Below are positions 48,713-58,456 of a DNA stretch of 64,000 bases, in pieces. The DNA lies in the NCBI GenBank assembly GCA_022009815.1, contig CP091725.1, positions 1,426,001-1,490,000 of the forward strand. Direction: 5' to 3'. Numbering within the stretch: the first letter of the stretch is position 1; every line of letters begins with the position of its first letter. Position numbers and translations under genes: made by a program. This DNA comes from Bacteroidales bacterium (GTDB lineage Bacteria > Bacteroidota > Bacteroidia > Bacteroidales > Muribaculaceae). Under the pieces are notes generated by a model, which saw only the letters and a list, made by a program, of their open reading frames with translations, did not search any database and was not told the DNA's origin.

Positions 48713-49930
48713 TCCAGTCCGTACTCTTTGATTTCTGTAGAGCGTCCGCTCGGATATTTTCAGTTCCTCGGCGGTTTTCTTCCGTTTGCCCTCGTTGCGC
48801 TCAAGCGACCGTTTTATGGTTTCGCGCTCGGTGTCCTCAAGGGTCATTGTTGCATCGTCGTGCGGCTCCGCGTTGATGAATTCCGCCTCGTTGGGCTGGC
48901 TTGCCGGCAACGCATGCTGCGGCAGCATAGCCTGCGGCGCGAAATTTTTCTGCAGGTTCTTGATGGTTCCTATGTTTTGGCGTGGCTGCCCTTGTGCCAG
49001 ATTCTCGATGTCGTCGCGCAGGTTGTCGATTTCCTTGCGCATCTCGAAAATCATCTTGAAGAGCATCTCGCGTTCCTTTTCATAGGAGTGGAGCATCTCT
49101 CCCGGCGCCACAGCCGGCGTGAATTCGCCACCGGCGTATGGCAGATATGCTGCGACCTCGTCGGCAGTGATTTTCCTGCCGGCGTCAAACAGCGAAATCT
49201 GCTCAATCAGGTTTTTCAGCTGGCGCACGTTTCCCGGCCATCGGTAGCTCAGCAGGGCGCTTTTTGCCGAATCCTCAAACTCGATGGCAGGCATACGGTA
49301 TTTGTCGGCGAAGTCGCGGCTGAACTTCCGTGACAGCAGGATTATATCGTCGCCCCGGTCGCGCAGCGGCGGCACGACGATGAAAATTGTCGACAGTCGG
49401 TAGTAAAGGTCTTCGCGGAAACGTCCTTCCGCCACCGCCTTCTGCATGTTTACGTTTGTGGCGGCAACAACGCGGATGTTGGTCTTCTGCACCTCCGACG
49501 AGCCGACTTTGATGAATTCTCCCGACTCCAGCACTCGCAGCAGCCGCGCCTGTGTGGTCAGCGGCAGCTCCGCCACCTCGTCGAGAAAAATCGTACCTCC
49601 GTTAGCCTCCTCGAAATAGCCTTTTCGTGAAGAGATGGCACCTGTAAACGCACCTTTCTCGTGTCCGAACAGCTCGGAGTCGATAGTGCCTTCAGGGATT
49701 GCTCCGCAGTTTACGGCGATGTACTTGCTGTGCTTGCGCGAGCTGTAGGCATGGATAATCTGCGGGAAAAACTCCTTTCCGGCGCCGCTTTCGCCGTTGA
49801 TAAGCACCGACAGGTCGATCGGCGCCACTTGCAGGGCGCGTCCCACAGCCGCCATCAGGGCTGGGGAGTTTCCGATGATTCCAAATCGCTGTTTGGCTTC
49901 TTTTATTTCGGGGGTTATTTCGATATTCAT
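48709..49930 (-). CDS. Sigma-54-dependent transcriptional activator (frameshift at the C-terminus)
   Basis: The ~407-aa protein starts at 49930 (MNIEITPEIKEAKQRFG). There is no receiver or sensor domain: the AAA+ module begins at ~residue 15 with NGESGAGKE (Walker A), then the sigma-54 contact loop HEKGAFTGAI, FLDEVAELPL (Walker B) and YRWPGNVRQLKNLI. The Fis-type HTH ends the protein (KKTAEELKISERTLYRKIKEYGLE) once two As are restored in the minus-strand AAA run at 48732-48734. Promoter TATCTTTG is at 49957-49964 (minus). It opens an envelope operon and may control it. Confidence 0.85.
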
Positions 49931-49956
49931 ATTGCAGTCTCCATACATTAAGCCTA

Positions 49957-50017
49957 CAAAGATAGCGTTTTTTATGCATACGGATGCTTAGGAGACGGTT
50001 AAAATGCACTAACTTTG
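49957..50017. promoter_or_regulatory. Divergent promoters between the sigma-54 activator and nitrilase genes
   Basis: TATCTTTG reads leftward at 49957-49964 and TAACTTTG rightward at 50010-50017. Confidence 0.55.
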
Positions 50018-50037
50018 TGGAAGCAACAAGAAGGAAT

Positions 50038-50817
50038 ATGGATGAAAAAATGGAAATAGCGATTGTGCAGCATGATATTGTGGCTGAATCAGTGGAGCGA
50101 ACGCTCTCGGGAATAGAGAGTCTGCTTGCCGGTGTTGAGGCGGTCGACCTGGTGGTTCTGCCAGAGATGTTTGCCACTGGATTTGACGTCGACGACGCGT
50201 CGGTGGCGGAGCCGGCATCGGGCGGCGCCGTGCTGCGGTGGATGCAGAGTCTTGCAGCCGCCCGGCGGTCGGCGGTGGAAGGCAGCGTGGCTGTCGACGA
50301 CAACGGCCTCCGCAACCGCCATTATTTTGTGTATCCCGACGGCACATACCGCTACTACGACAAGCGTCATCTTTTCAGTTTCGGCGGCGAGAACCGTCTT
50401 TACCGGCAAGGCGTAAGCCCCTGTGTGGTGGAATATAAAGGAGTGCGCCTGCTGTTGCAGACGTGCTACGACCTGCGTTTCCCCGTGTTTTCGCGCAATT
50501 GCGGAGGCTGCTACGACGTGGCGGTGTATGTTGCGAGCTGGCCTAAGTCGCGCATCTCCGCATGGGACACGCTCCTTCAGGCGAGAGCCATAGAAAATCT
50601 TGCGTATGTCGTGGCGGTAAACCGAGTGGGAATGGTAGGCAAGTTGGAGTATGACGGCCACAGCCGTGTCGTAGACTATCTGGGCCGCACTGTCACGGGT
50701 GTAGCCGACAGCGAAGAGGGCGTTGCCGTGGCTGAAATCGACTTGTCGCGTCTGCGCGCTTTCCGCAGTAAATTTCCGGCACTTGACGATGCCGACCGCT
50801 TCACTGTCGACTTGTGA
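50038..50817 (+). CDS. Carbon-nitrogen hydrolase (omega-amidase/nitrilase family)
   Basis: The ~259-aa protein with start MDEKMEIAIVQHD at 50038 has the complete catalytic triad: Glu in VVLPEMFATGF, Lys in YYDKRHLFSF, Cys in QTCYDLRFP. The sequence order is like YafV/omega-amidase, which hydrolyses alpha-ketoglutaramate or similar amides. It is monocistronic. The exact amide cannot be told. Confidence 0.88.
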   Translation: MDEKMEIAIVQHDIVAESVERTLSGIESLLAGVEAVDLVVLPEMFATGFDVDDASVAEPASGGAVLRWMQSLAAARRSAVEGSVAVDDNGLRNRHYFVYPDGTYRYYDKRHLFSFGGENRLYRQGVSPCVVEYKGVRLLLQTCYDLRFPVFSRNCGGCYDVAVYVASWPKSRISAWDTLLQARAIENLAYVVAVNRVGMVGKLEYDGHSRVVDYLGRTVTGVADSEEGVAVAEIDLSRLRAFRSKFPALDDADRFTVDL

Positions 50818-51129
50818 CGGCCGCTGCGGTTGTAATGCTTGATGATGAGCTGATAAAATGTTGCGTAAATGTGAACAATACAGCCTTTGGCTTGTTAAAA
50901 CAATTGTGGGCGGTTGACTGCGCTGCTGCTTGCTTTTTCTGGATTCAGACAGCTAAAATTCGGAGATGCAAGTCGCACATGCGTAGAAATTGCAAAATGT
51001 TTGCGTTGCAACCTTACACGGTGTGATAAAATGATGTTAAAACAATTAAAAAAGTTCCGCAAATAGCGGCCGTTGGCTGAATAATATATTATTTTTGTAG
51101 TGAAAATTAAAATTGAGAGGTGAGAACTA
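50818..51129. other. Intergenic region with the AraC promoter
   Basis: About 310 bp holding no gene. TATTTTTG at 51090-51097 fits the -7 box and precedes the AraC ATG by ~32 nt; a purine-rich GAGAGGTGAG lies 7-16 nt before it. Confidence 0.5.
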
Positions 51130-52000
51130 ATGAATATCTACAATTTGGAAATTCATAAACAATGTGGTTTGTATAGTTTGCCGGAAGACGGCTCTATAAA
51201 AATCATGGACCGGAAGGAGGAGACGGAAGTCTTGTTCCTCGAGGAAAAACTGACCTATTCCAAACTGCTCTTCGTGTTGGAGGGAAAGGTCAAGTTGAAA
51301 ATAAATAAGTTGGAAGTGCAGGTGGTTGGTCCTGGCAATGTGGCATTAGTGCCATGTAATTCCTATCTAATCGCGTCGGTAGAACCTGGAAGTTATCTTT
51401 TAATGGTTAATTTTACAGAAAAAGAGCCGTTTTGCTCGCGTTATTCGCTTGTGAACCTTATGCACGATGCCGATTCTGTGGAAGACAGTTCCCGTCGGGT
51501 GGGAGTCAGCCTGCCAATCAACGAGAGAATCAAGACATTTGTCGACTCAGTGGTTGCCTGCATGGACGACGGAATATCCAATAGTGTTTATTTCAACATT
51601 AAGAAGCAGGAATTGTTTGTTGATGCTGTCGTACTATGACAAGAACGATCTTGCAGAGTTCTTCTACCCGCTGTTCTGCTTCAACCGCAAATTTGAGCAG
51701 CTCGTGATGAGCAACTACGAGAACGTCACTGACGTCAAGCATTTTGCCGCACTTCTGCACATGCCAGTGACCACGTTCCAACGCAAGTTTAAAAAGCATT
51801 TCAAGACATCGGTAAAGCAATGGCTTCTTGACCGCAAGGCAGAGCGTATGCTCTCCGACATCAAGACCACCAACCGGTCGATAACCGACCTTTCTAAGCG
51901 TTATGGCTTCTCTTCGGTGTCGTATTTCTCCAATTTCTGCAAGCATTATTTCGGCAAGACTCCTACGGAATTGCGCGCGGAGGGAAATCTTGATGATTAG
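51130..52000 (+). CDS. AraC-family transcriptional regulator (frameshifted)
   Basis: The ~290-aa repaired protein has an N-terminal cupin-like sensing domain (MNIYNLEIHKQCG..., LLFVLEGKVKLKINK) of ~150 residues and a C-terminal double HTH: HFAALLHMPVTTFQRKFKKHF and ITDLSKRYGFSSVSYFSNFCKHYFGKTPTELR. The break lies at 51616-51618 (TTT); restoring TT gives ...KQELFLLMLSYYDKNDLAEFF, the usual linker of this regulator type. The ligand and targets are unknown. RluA follows after 14 bp. Confidence 0.83.
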
Positions 52001-52014
52001 TCGATGACAACAAT

Positions 52015-53631
52015 TTGACAGACAGAAAATTTCATAAGATAATAGGCGACATCTCCGGCATCTCTGTGCCGGAGATGTTTACGTTTCCGTTCTGCTACAC
52101 TCCTCATCCTCTCGTGGAGATGGCGGCGGGCTGTCTGCGCTCCTATCTCGACAAGCGGGCAGACCTCGCTGATGAATTGCAGTCGGGCAAGATGATGGGA
52201 GTGCTTGTTGTGGAAAATTCAGTGGGCGAGGTGGGCTATCTTGCCGCATTCTCCGGCAATCTCAGCCATTCCAACGACCACGATTTCTTCGTTCCGGCAG
52301 TTTACGACATACTCTGTCCGGACGGCGAGTTTAAGAGACGCGAGGCGGAAATCACGGAAATCAACCGTCGTGTTGACCAGGCAGAGCGTTGCGAGGCTAT
52401 GGCTGAGGCGCGCAGTGCGGTCGACGAAGTCAGGATGCGTGGCGAGAAGGCAGTTGCCGACTACCGCGCCTATATGGCGCAGTGCAAGGCGGAGCGTCAG
52501 CGCCTGAGGGCCAATGGCGGCGACACTGCCGCACTTGTCGCCGAAAGCCAGTATCAGAAAGCGGAGCTTAAACGTCTGCGCCGTCGCGTGGATGGGGAAG
52601 TGCGCCTTGCCGGCAGCCGATTGTCGGTACTTGAGGCGGAAGTGGCGACGCTGAAAGAAGAACGCCGGCGCCTGTCGGAATCGCTTCAGCGGTGGATATT
52701 CGACCGCTTCGTCATGCTTGACGCCAAAGGCGACCGGCGCACGCTCACGCAGATATTTGCCGATGCCCGCGGCGAGCTGCCACCAGCCGGCGCCGGGGAG
52801 TGTGCCGCCCCGAAGCTGCTGCAGTATGCCTATGTCAACGGCTATCGTCCGTTGGCGATGGGCGAGTTTTGGGTCGGCAAGTCGCCCGTCGGCGAGTTGC
52901 GTCGCGACGGCTGCTTCTACGGTGCATGCAAGGGCAAGTGTGAACCCATACTGAACTATATGCTTCAAGGACTCCGCGTGGAGCCCAACCCTCTGGAGTC
53001 GGCGCATAAAGAAGAGTTGCGCACGGTTTATGAAGACGGCAGCCTGTGGGTTGTCGACAAGCCGTCGGGCATGCTTTCCGCTCCGGGCAAGGTGGGCGGC
53101 GTCTCGGTTGCTGAGATAGCCCGGCAGCGTTTTCCCGAGGCTTCCGGACTGATGGTGGTGCATCGGCTGGACATGCACACATCCGGACTGCTCGTCGTGG
53201 CTAAGACGCTTGGCGCATTTGTGGCATTGCGGCGTCAGTTTGAGGCAAAGGAAGTAAAGAAAACATACACGGCGCTTCTCGACGGCAACGTTGCCTCCGA
53301 CGAGGGCAGCATCAGCCTGCCGCTGTCGGCCGACTGGCACAACCGTCCGCGGCAGAAGGCGGATTATGCCGACGGAAAGGAGGCGGTCACGCTTTATCGG
53401 GTGTTGGGGCGTGGCGGCGGCATGACAAGGGTTGAGTTCAACCCCGTCACCGGGCGCACACATCAGTTGAGGGTGCATGCGGCGAGCGCCGACGGCTTGA
53501 ATGCCCCGATTCATGGCGATGCATTGTATGGCACTCCCGACGCAAGACTCTGTCTGCATGCAAGTTGCATAACCTTTCGCCATCCCGACACGGGTGAATG
53601 GATGACGCTTGAAAGCACTCCGGGATTTTGA
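52015..53631 (+). CDS. RluA-family pseudouridine synthase with long N-terminal coiled-coil extension
   Basis: The 538-aa protein is read from a TTG at 52015. Residues ~330-538 are a pseudouridine synthase with VVDKPSGMLSAPGK, the catalytic-Asp motif HRLDMHTSGLLVV, and NPVTGRTHQLRVHAA. The first ~300 residues are unusual: ~110 residues without a known match, then a charged coiled coil (REAEITEINRRVDQAERCEAMAEARS..., ~110-235). The extension is known in some Bacteroidota RluA proteins. The target uridine (rRNA or tRNA) is not predictable. It is nearly contiguous with araC. Confidence 0.85.
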   Translation: MTDRKFHKIIGDISGISVPEMFTFPFCYTPHPLVEMAAGCLRSYLDKRADLADELQSGKMMGVLVVENSVGEVGYLAAFSGNLSHSNDHDFFVPAVYDILCPDGEFKRREAEITEINRRVDQAERCEAMAEARSAVDEVRMRGEKAVADYRAYMAQCKAERQRLRANGGDTAALVAESQYQKAELKRLRRRVDGEVRLAGSRLSVLEAEVATLKEERRRLSESLQRWIFDRFVMLDAKGDRRTLTQIFADARGELPPAGAGECAAPKLLQYAYVNGYRPLAMGEFWVGKSPVGELRRDGCFYGACKGKCEPILNYMLQGLRVEPNPLESAHKEELRTVYEDGSLWVVDKPSGMLSAPGKVGGVSVAEIARQRFPEASGLMVVHRLDMHTSGLLVVAKTLGAFVALRRQFEAKEVKKTYTALLDGNVASDEGSISLPLSADWHNRPRQKADYADGKEAVTLYRVLGRGGGMTRVEFNPVTGRTHQLRVHAASADGLNAPIHGDALYGTPDARLCLHASCITFRHPDTGEWMTLESTPGF

Positions 53632-53656
53632 AAACGATTGTTAAATCCCTAAAAAG

Positions 53657-53670
53657 ATGTTATAAAACAT
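53657..53670. promoter_or_regulatory. Palindrome ATGTT-N4-AACAT, copy 1
   Basis: ATGTT-ATAA-AACAT, 42 nt upstream of TATCTTTG (53713-53720), with ATTTTTTAG following as in copy 2. There is no TTTG -33 box at the expected distance. It may be an activator site. Confidence 0.45.
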
Positions 53671-53723
53671 ATTTTTTAGGCAGAAAATGATGCGTGAATC
53701 AAATAATGTGTTTATCTTTGCAG

Positions 53724-53932
53724 TGTAAAAAAGATTTTTTTAGTGTATTAGAAGAGTTTTTTTGTTAGGTTTGTTTTTTTAGTTTGGGAATTGATTAAGT
53801 AAAGGTTGAAAATGTAATAAGTGGTTAAGTCCACGGCATCACAAGTTTCAAGTAAACTTGTTTTGATAAAGTAATAAGGAAAAAGTGGTTTGGAAGCGGC
53901 GTCGTGGTGACGGTCGCTTTCTTTTTTTATGT
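53724..53932 (+). ncRNA. Candidate small RNA upstream of dinB
   Basis: A ~210-nt untranslated unit runs from TATCTTTG (53713-53720) to a G+C-rich hairpin AAGCGGCGTC / GACGGTCGCTT with T tail (about 53896-53932). It is T/A-rich with little coding potential, then a structured part. It ends just before dinB. It could instead be the long leader of dinB; transcription is inferred. Confidence 0.35.
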
Positions 53933-53943
53933 AATTTTGCGGT

Positions 53944-55028
53944 GTGGAAAATCAGAAATTGCGGAAAATAATACATATCGACATGGACGCATTTTTTGCG
54001 GCAGTCGAGCAGCGCGACAATCCGGAGTTGCGTGGCAAGCCCATTGCCGTAGGCAACGAAGGGCATCGCGGAGTGGTTTCGACCGCCAGCTATGAAGCCC
54101 GTCGTTATGGAGTCCACAGCGCGATGTCGTCGGTCGTTGCTCTTCGCCGCTGTCCGCAGTTGATATTCACACCGGTAAGGATGAGTGTGTATAAAGAGAT
54201 TTCCGAGCATATCCACTCGATTTTCCATGATTATACAGACGTCATAGAGCCATTGTCGATCGACGAGGCATTTCTTGATGTGACAGAAAACAAGCAGGGC
54301 GTTGAGCTGGCTGTCGACATAGCCAAAGACATAAAGCGCCGCATCCGTGAGGAACTCAATCTGACGGCGTCGGCAGGAGTGTCGTACAACAAATTTCTGG
54401 CGAAGATAGCCTCCGACTACCGCAAGCCCGACGGACTTTGCGTGATTCATCCCTCGCAGGCACTCGATTTTATTGCCCGCCTGCCCGTCGAGGCATTTTG
54501 GGGAGTCGGCGCTGTCACGGCAAAGAAAATGCATTCGATGGGAATCTATAACGGAGCCGTGTTGCGGTCATACTCCAAGGGCGGGCTGATAAGCGCGTTC
54601 GGGAAGATGGGGACCGTGTACTACGACTTTGCGCGCGGCATCGATGATCGTCCGGTGGTGGTCGACCGCGAGCGCAAGTCGGTAGGTTGCGAGCGCACGC
54701 TTGAGGAAGACCTCACCCGCCGTTCGCTGCTGTCGGTGCATCTGTATCAGTTGGTGCTTGAGTTGGTGGAGCGGTTGCGCAAAGGCAAGTTTGAGGGCAA
54801 CGTGTTGACTCTTAAAGTGAAATTCTCCGATTTCACACAGATTACGCGCAGCCGCACCGTGGCGCAGCCGCTGACGTCGAAAACCCGCATCCTTCCGGTG
54901 GCAAAGTCGCTGCTTGCCGACATTGACGTTGAGCATATGGCAGTGCGTCTGCTCGGCTTGTCTGTGTCGAAATCGGCGGCAGGTTTCCATCGTCCCGTCG
55001 CAGTGCAGCTGGAGTTGGATTTAGATAG
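53944..55028 (+). CDS. dinB: DNA polymerase IV (Y-family), stop lost by frameshift
   Basis: This error-prone translesion polymerase of ~361 aa has MDAFFAAVEQRDNPELRGKP (~14-33), the catalytic SIDEAFLDVT, KFLAKIASDYRKPDG, and little-finger SVGCERTLEEDL. The start is GTG at 53944. The protein should end at ...VQLELD, but the frame reads on to 55218 inside the opposite gene. Restoring one T at 55020-55022 gives a TAG at 55026-55028, overlapping the convergent SDR-like gene by 8 bp. Confidence 0.87.
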
Positions 55029-55617
55029 TGGAGATGGTTTGTCCCGACACCGCGCCGCATTCCGGCAACGCGAAAAACAGGCATGCGCTGGCTACGGCAT
55101 TGTCGATGTCGCGGCACACGATGGCGTTGACCGTAGCGTTTGGGATTGCCGGAATCTCCGCAGTCTCCGAACCGATGACCACAACCCTGCCGTAGTCGGG
55201 CTCCATGGGAAGAGCTGAGCGCAGCGTGCGCCAATGACTGATGATTGCCTGTGCCATGCCGGCAGTGCAGATTACAATCTCAATGTCGCGCCAAGCCTTC
55301 ATCACCCGGCTCATTGCTTGGCACAGCGTCTCGGCGCAGAACTCATTGACCGGGTTGAACTGCGCGCCTACAGCCTCGGCGTATGCCTGACCGCCGTCAA
55401 TGTCTGTGCCGCAGAAAGCCACCTGGCATCCGGCATTGCAGAAAGCCTCAATCACAGCGTCGGCATCGGGAACCGCCACCACTACACGGCGGCGAGGAAA
55501 TTTAAACTCCACGACTCCCTGACGGTTTCCGGCTGGCGACAGACGGTGGGGAGCGCGTCTGCCCGCCTTTGCGGCGGCATATTCTTCAAATTTCTTTTCC
55601 AGATAATTGTCAGCCAT
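55021..55617 (-). CDS. Degenerate short-chain dehydrogenase-like (Rossmann) protein
   Basis: The 198-aa protein (MADNYLEKKFEEYAAAKAG) has a Rossmann-like arrangement: RRVVVAVPDADAVIEAFCNAGCQVAFCGTDID, then RDIEIVICTAGM. Position by position it resembles SDR proteins, but the Gly-x3-Gly-x-Gly dinucleotide motif and the Tyr-x3-Lys catalytic pair are missing, so activity as a dehydrogenase is not expected. It is transcribed downstream of the lipoprotein gene (10-bp gap) and converges with dinB. Confidence 0.55.
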   Translation of the reverse strand: MADNYLEKKFEEYAAAKAGRRAPHRLSPAGNRQGVVEFKFPRRRVVVAVPDADAVIEAFCNAGCQVAFCGTDIDGGQAYAEAVGAQFNPVNEFCAETLCQAMSRVMKAWRDIEIVICTAGMAQAIISHWRTLRSALPMEPDYGRVVVIGSETAEIPAIPNATVNAIVCRDIDNAVASACLFFALPECGAVSGQTISTI

Positions 55618-55627
55618 AGTGTTGCGG

Positions 55628-56071
55628 TTATTCGTTCACATCGGTCGCCTCGCCACGAGCGGCGGCGTTGAATGTTGCGATGTTTGGATAAGTGATTGTC
55701 GCCGCGTCAGTGCCGTCGGCAAGCTTTACTTCGATTTCAATTCCGGCTTCCGCCCTTTCGATAAGCTCCGGGAGGGCACGGTCGATTTTCTTGATGTTTA
55801 CAAGGTTTAGAATCTCCTGTTTGCGTTCAGCGGCAGAAGCCCAGGCGATGTCGCCTGTTGTCACGTCCCACACAAAAGTGATTTCGACCATGTTCTTGTC
55901 ATCGTCATAATTTATTTCATCGACTCTCATCACCGAAGTGATCTCCTTGGGCATTTTATGCTCCAGTTGGTCGATTCTGTCTTCAAGTTTATGCCTGTCG
56001 AGCATCGAGCACGACGTAGCCCCCGCCATAAGGCAGATTGCAATGATAAGTATGCGTAGAGAAATTTTCAT
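55628..56071 (-). CDS. Small lipoprotein, unknown
   Basis: The 147-aa protein has a signal peptide and lipobox (LIIAICLMAGATSCSMLD, Cys at ~21). The body is acidic-basic mixed with helical (KLEDRIDQLEHKM) and beta segments, with no match recognised. The downstream SDR-like gene begins 10 bp after it. Confidence 0.65.
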   Translation of the reverse strand: MKISLRILIIAICLMAGATSCSMLDRHKLEDRIDQLEHKMPKEITSVMRVDEINYDDDKNMVEITFVWDVTTGDIAWASAAERKQEILNLVNIKKIDRALPELIERAEAGIEIEVKLADGTDAATITYPNIATFNAAARGEATDVNE

Positions 56072-56223
56072 TGTCTTGAATGCTTTTGATGTGCAAAAGT
56101 AAGAAACTAATCAATAAATCAACCCATTGACGGCATTATTTGCATATTTTGTCGGATATGGGCAAAAAATATGCCCGGTGTTTTGCGACCTTTGTACAAG
56201 AAAACAAAAGAACAAGCAGTGTT

Positions 56224-56535
56224 ATGATAATCGAGACAGGAAAAATAGAGCGAGGCGACCGCGTTTATGCGTCGATGATTAAGTCAGGAAAAGTGTTGGC
56301 AGAATTGCGGTGCGACACGACAGTTTCCGGAATGACCGACGTCTACAAGGCATTGTGCCGCTTGTCGCCGATGGTCAAAGGATTTGTCAAAGTGAGCGTA
56401 AGCAACCGCACACGCGGCTGGTCGAAAACATTGTCGCTGCTTGTAGGCAGGGAAATGCCGTCGGCAAGCCATAAAGAAATGATAGCCGCCGGGCTTATGG
56501 AGCGCGACGGCCAATTATGCATCCCTTTCAACTAA
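56224..56535 (+). CDS. Hypothetical protein
   Basis: The 103-aa protein is started at 56224 (MIIETGKIERGDRVYASMI) because GACCTTTG (one mismatch to the -7 box) at 56188-56195 lies inside the longer ORF. It is basic and compact, with beta-strand-like repeats and no signal or membrane segment. No family recognised. It converges with the TPR gene and overlaps its stop by 4 bp. Confidence 0.45.
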   Translation: MIIETGKIERGDRVYASMIKSGKVLAELRCDTTVSGMTDVYKALCRLSPMVKGFVKVSVSNRTRGWSKTLSLLVGREMPSASHKEMIAAGLMERDGQLCIPFN

Positions 56536-56804
56536 GGGTTTAGCATATCTTTATTGAAAAATTCGAGAATCTCGAGCGAAGCCCTGTAAGCCTCTACGGC
56601 AGGACTGTCGGGGTTGAGGCTGATTGCCTTGCAATAGTCGTTGAGCGCATTTTTCCAACTGTTGAACTTGCGGTAGGCATTGCCCCGCAAGTAATAAAGT
56701 TCGTCAAGTTCCGGACACAACTCTATCATCACATCCAGTTGCGCAATCGCATTTTTCACATCGTTACGCTCTATCATTTTTCTAACATCATCGATTGTAG
56801 CCAT
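56532..56804 (-). CDS. Small TPR protein
   Basis: The 90-aa protein is started at 56804 (MATIDDVRKMIERN); the longer ORF upstream translates the repeat. It holds about two TPRs: AIAQLDVMIELCPELDELYYLRGNAY and KFNSWKNALNDYCKAISLNPDS. It likely binds a protein partner. The promoter TATCTTTG (minus, 56830-56837) comes from hairpin-promoter copy 4a, with a ~25-nt leader. Confidence 0.7.
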   Translation of the reverse strand: MATIDDVRKMIERNDVKNAIAQLDVMIELCPELDELYYLRGNAYRKFNSWKNALNDYCKAISLNPDSPAVEAYRASLEILEFFNKDMLNP

Positions 56805-56829
56805 ATTCTTTAGTTTCGCTGTTACACTG

Positions 56830-57110
56830 CAAAGATAGTGCAAGCCGAGAGAAGAGCAAAACAAACTTGTTTGATTTTGCTCATCCGAGGCGCCGCCTAT
56901 CTTATGGAAAGATAGTGCAAGCCGAGAGAAGAGCAAAACAAACTTGTTTGATTTTGCTCATCCGAGGCGCCGCCGGTTTTATGCAAGAGCAAAACAAATT
57001 TATTTGATTTTGCTCATCCGAGGCGCCGCCTATTTTATGAAAAGATAGTGCAAGCCGAGAGAAAAACATTCAAACTTGTTTTGTTTTTCACTCTCCTTGC
57101 ACTACCTTTG
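56830..57110. repeat. Hairpin-promoter cluster, copies 4a-4d, with a divergent hybrid copy
   Basis: 4a (56830-~56906) and 4b (~56907-56983) resemble copies 1a-1c. 4c (56984-57039) lacks the promoter end. 4d (57040-57110) has AAAGATAGTGCAAG at its left and CTTGCACTACCTTTG at its right, so it is a large inverted repeat with -7 boxes facing both ways; its stem GAAAAACATTCAAAC / GTTTTGTTTTTC is again different. TACCTTTG (57103-57110) drives the phosphatase at 57129; TATCTTTG of 4a drives the TPR gene. Confidence 0.75.
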
Positions 57111-57128
57111 GGCATAATAATTGGAAAT

Positions 57129-58358
57129 ATGAAAAAACTTTTGTCATTAATGTTGTTGCTGGCGCTTGCTGTTCAGGCGTCGGCTTTTACTTATAAAGAA
57201 GGACGCTCGACGCTCGGCCCGTATCCAACCGACCGCGTTGTGCGCACGTATCCCGACACGCTGAAGCCGATTTTCGTAAATCACGTGTCGCGCCATGGCT
57301 CGCGCTACCCTGCAGGCAGTTATTTCACGCTGTTGATGAAGCGCGCTCTCGACCGTGCCGACTCCCTGCAGACAATCACACCGCTCGGCCGCCGGCTGCT
57401 TGCCGAGGTCGACGCTGTAGTGGCGTCGAGCGAGGGCCGATGGGGGCAGCTCGACTCAATAGGCGAGGCTGAGCACCGCGGCATAGCCGCCCGTCTTTAC
57501 CGCGCCTGTCCGCAGCTGCTTGACAGCGCACGGGTTGTGGCACTCTCATCGTCGTCGCCACGGTCGGTGATGAGCATGTATTCGTTCGTCCACCAGCTGT
57601 CGAAGATGGCGCGGCACATCGACATCACGGCAATGTCGGGAGAGCGGTTCAGCCCGTTGATGCGCAATTTCGACCTTGACGAGGAGTATAAGGCATACCG
57701 TAAGGATTCGTCGTATCTTAACACCTACGGCAGGTTTCTGGCTAAAAACGTAACCATTGACCCTTTGCTCCGTGTGCTTGGCGAGAACTATCCGCTCGAC
57801 TACGACGAGGCGCAGAATCTTGCCATGGCGGAATATTATGTCATGGCAGGAATGGACGCCATGGGGCAGGAAAGCGACCCCTCGGCATATTTCACACTGA
57901 AAGAGTACAGGCAGCTGTGGTCGGTGTACAACTTCCGCGAATATCTGCTTTATTCAGCCAACACCCTGTCGTCGCGTCCGGCGGAGATTGCCGCGCCTCT
58001 TCTTCTCGACCTTGTGCAGACAGCCGACAGCGTGGTCTCGGGCAAACTTCATGCAGCAGCCAAATTGCGCTTCGGACATGCGGAGACAATGATGCCGTTG
58101 CTGGCGCTTATGCGCGTGCCAGGTTGCTGCTATCTGACAAACTATTTTGACACAGTGGCAGACAATTGGCATGCTTATGCCACGGTGCCGATGGCGTGCA
58201 ATCTGCAGATGACGCTGTTCCGGTCGGACTCGGACAGAATTTATGCGCGGCTGGATCTCAACGAGCGTCCGGTAAGGTTGTTGCCAGGTCAGACATCCGA
58301 CTATGTGTTGTGGGATGAATTGCGCGTTCATCTGCTCGAATTGTTGCCGGTGGAATAA
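57129..58358 (+). CDS. Histidine acid phosphatase (MINPP/phytase-like), exported
   Basis: The 409-aa protein was started at 57129 (MKKLLSLMLLLALAVQASA, signal peptide). The catalytic motif is SRHGSRYP (~residue 57) and the proton-donor motif is HAE in FGHAETMMPLL, the form found in multiple inositol-polyphosphate phosphatases (MINPP) rather than the HD of classical phytases. It probably hydrolyses inositol phosphates or other phosphomonoesters in the periplasm or outside the cell. It is monocistronic, with the promoter from repeat copy 4d. Confidence 0.85.
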   Translation: MKKLLSLMLLLALAVQASAFTYKEGRSTLGPYPTDRVVRTYPDTLKPIFVNHVSRHGSRYPAGSYFTLLMKRALDRADSLQTITPLGRRLLAEVDAVVASSEGRWGQLDSIGEAEHRGIAARLYRACPQLLDSARVVALSSSSPRSVMSMYSFVHQLSKMARHIDITAMSGERFSPLMRNFDLDEEYKAYRKDSSYLNTYGRFLAKNVTIDPLLRVLGENYPLDYDEAQNLAMAEYYVMAGMDAMGQESDPSAYFTLKEYRQLWSVYNFREYLLYSANTLSSRPAEIAAPLLLDLVQTADSVVSGKLHAAAKLRFGHAETMMPLLALMRVPGCCYLTNYFDTVADNWHAYATVPMACNLQMTLFRSDSDRIYARLDLNERPVRLLPGQTSDYVLWDELRVHLLELLPVE

Positions 58359-58456
58359 AAATGCTTGCCAAATGTTTTTGCCAACGCTATGTTTGTAACA
58401 AAATGGAAACAAAACGGGCTTTAAAATGGCAAAAATCAGTTTGGTGTTGTTAAATG

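Noticed and set aside
48197..49948. A true 583-aa sigma-54 activator/LptE fusion
   Set aside because: The join lies after the HTH and the lptE signal peptide follows; two missing As explain it and restore an ATGA overlap.
52219..53583. 454-aa ORF opposite the RluA gene
   Set aside because: It is a frame shadow of a confirmed pseudouridine synthase and has no recognisable motif.
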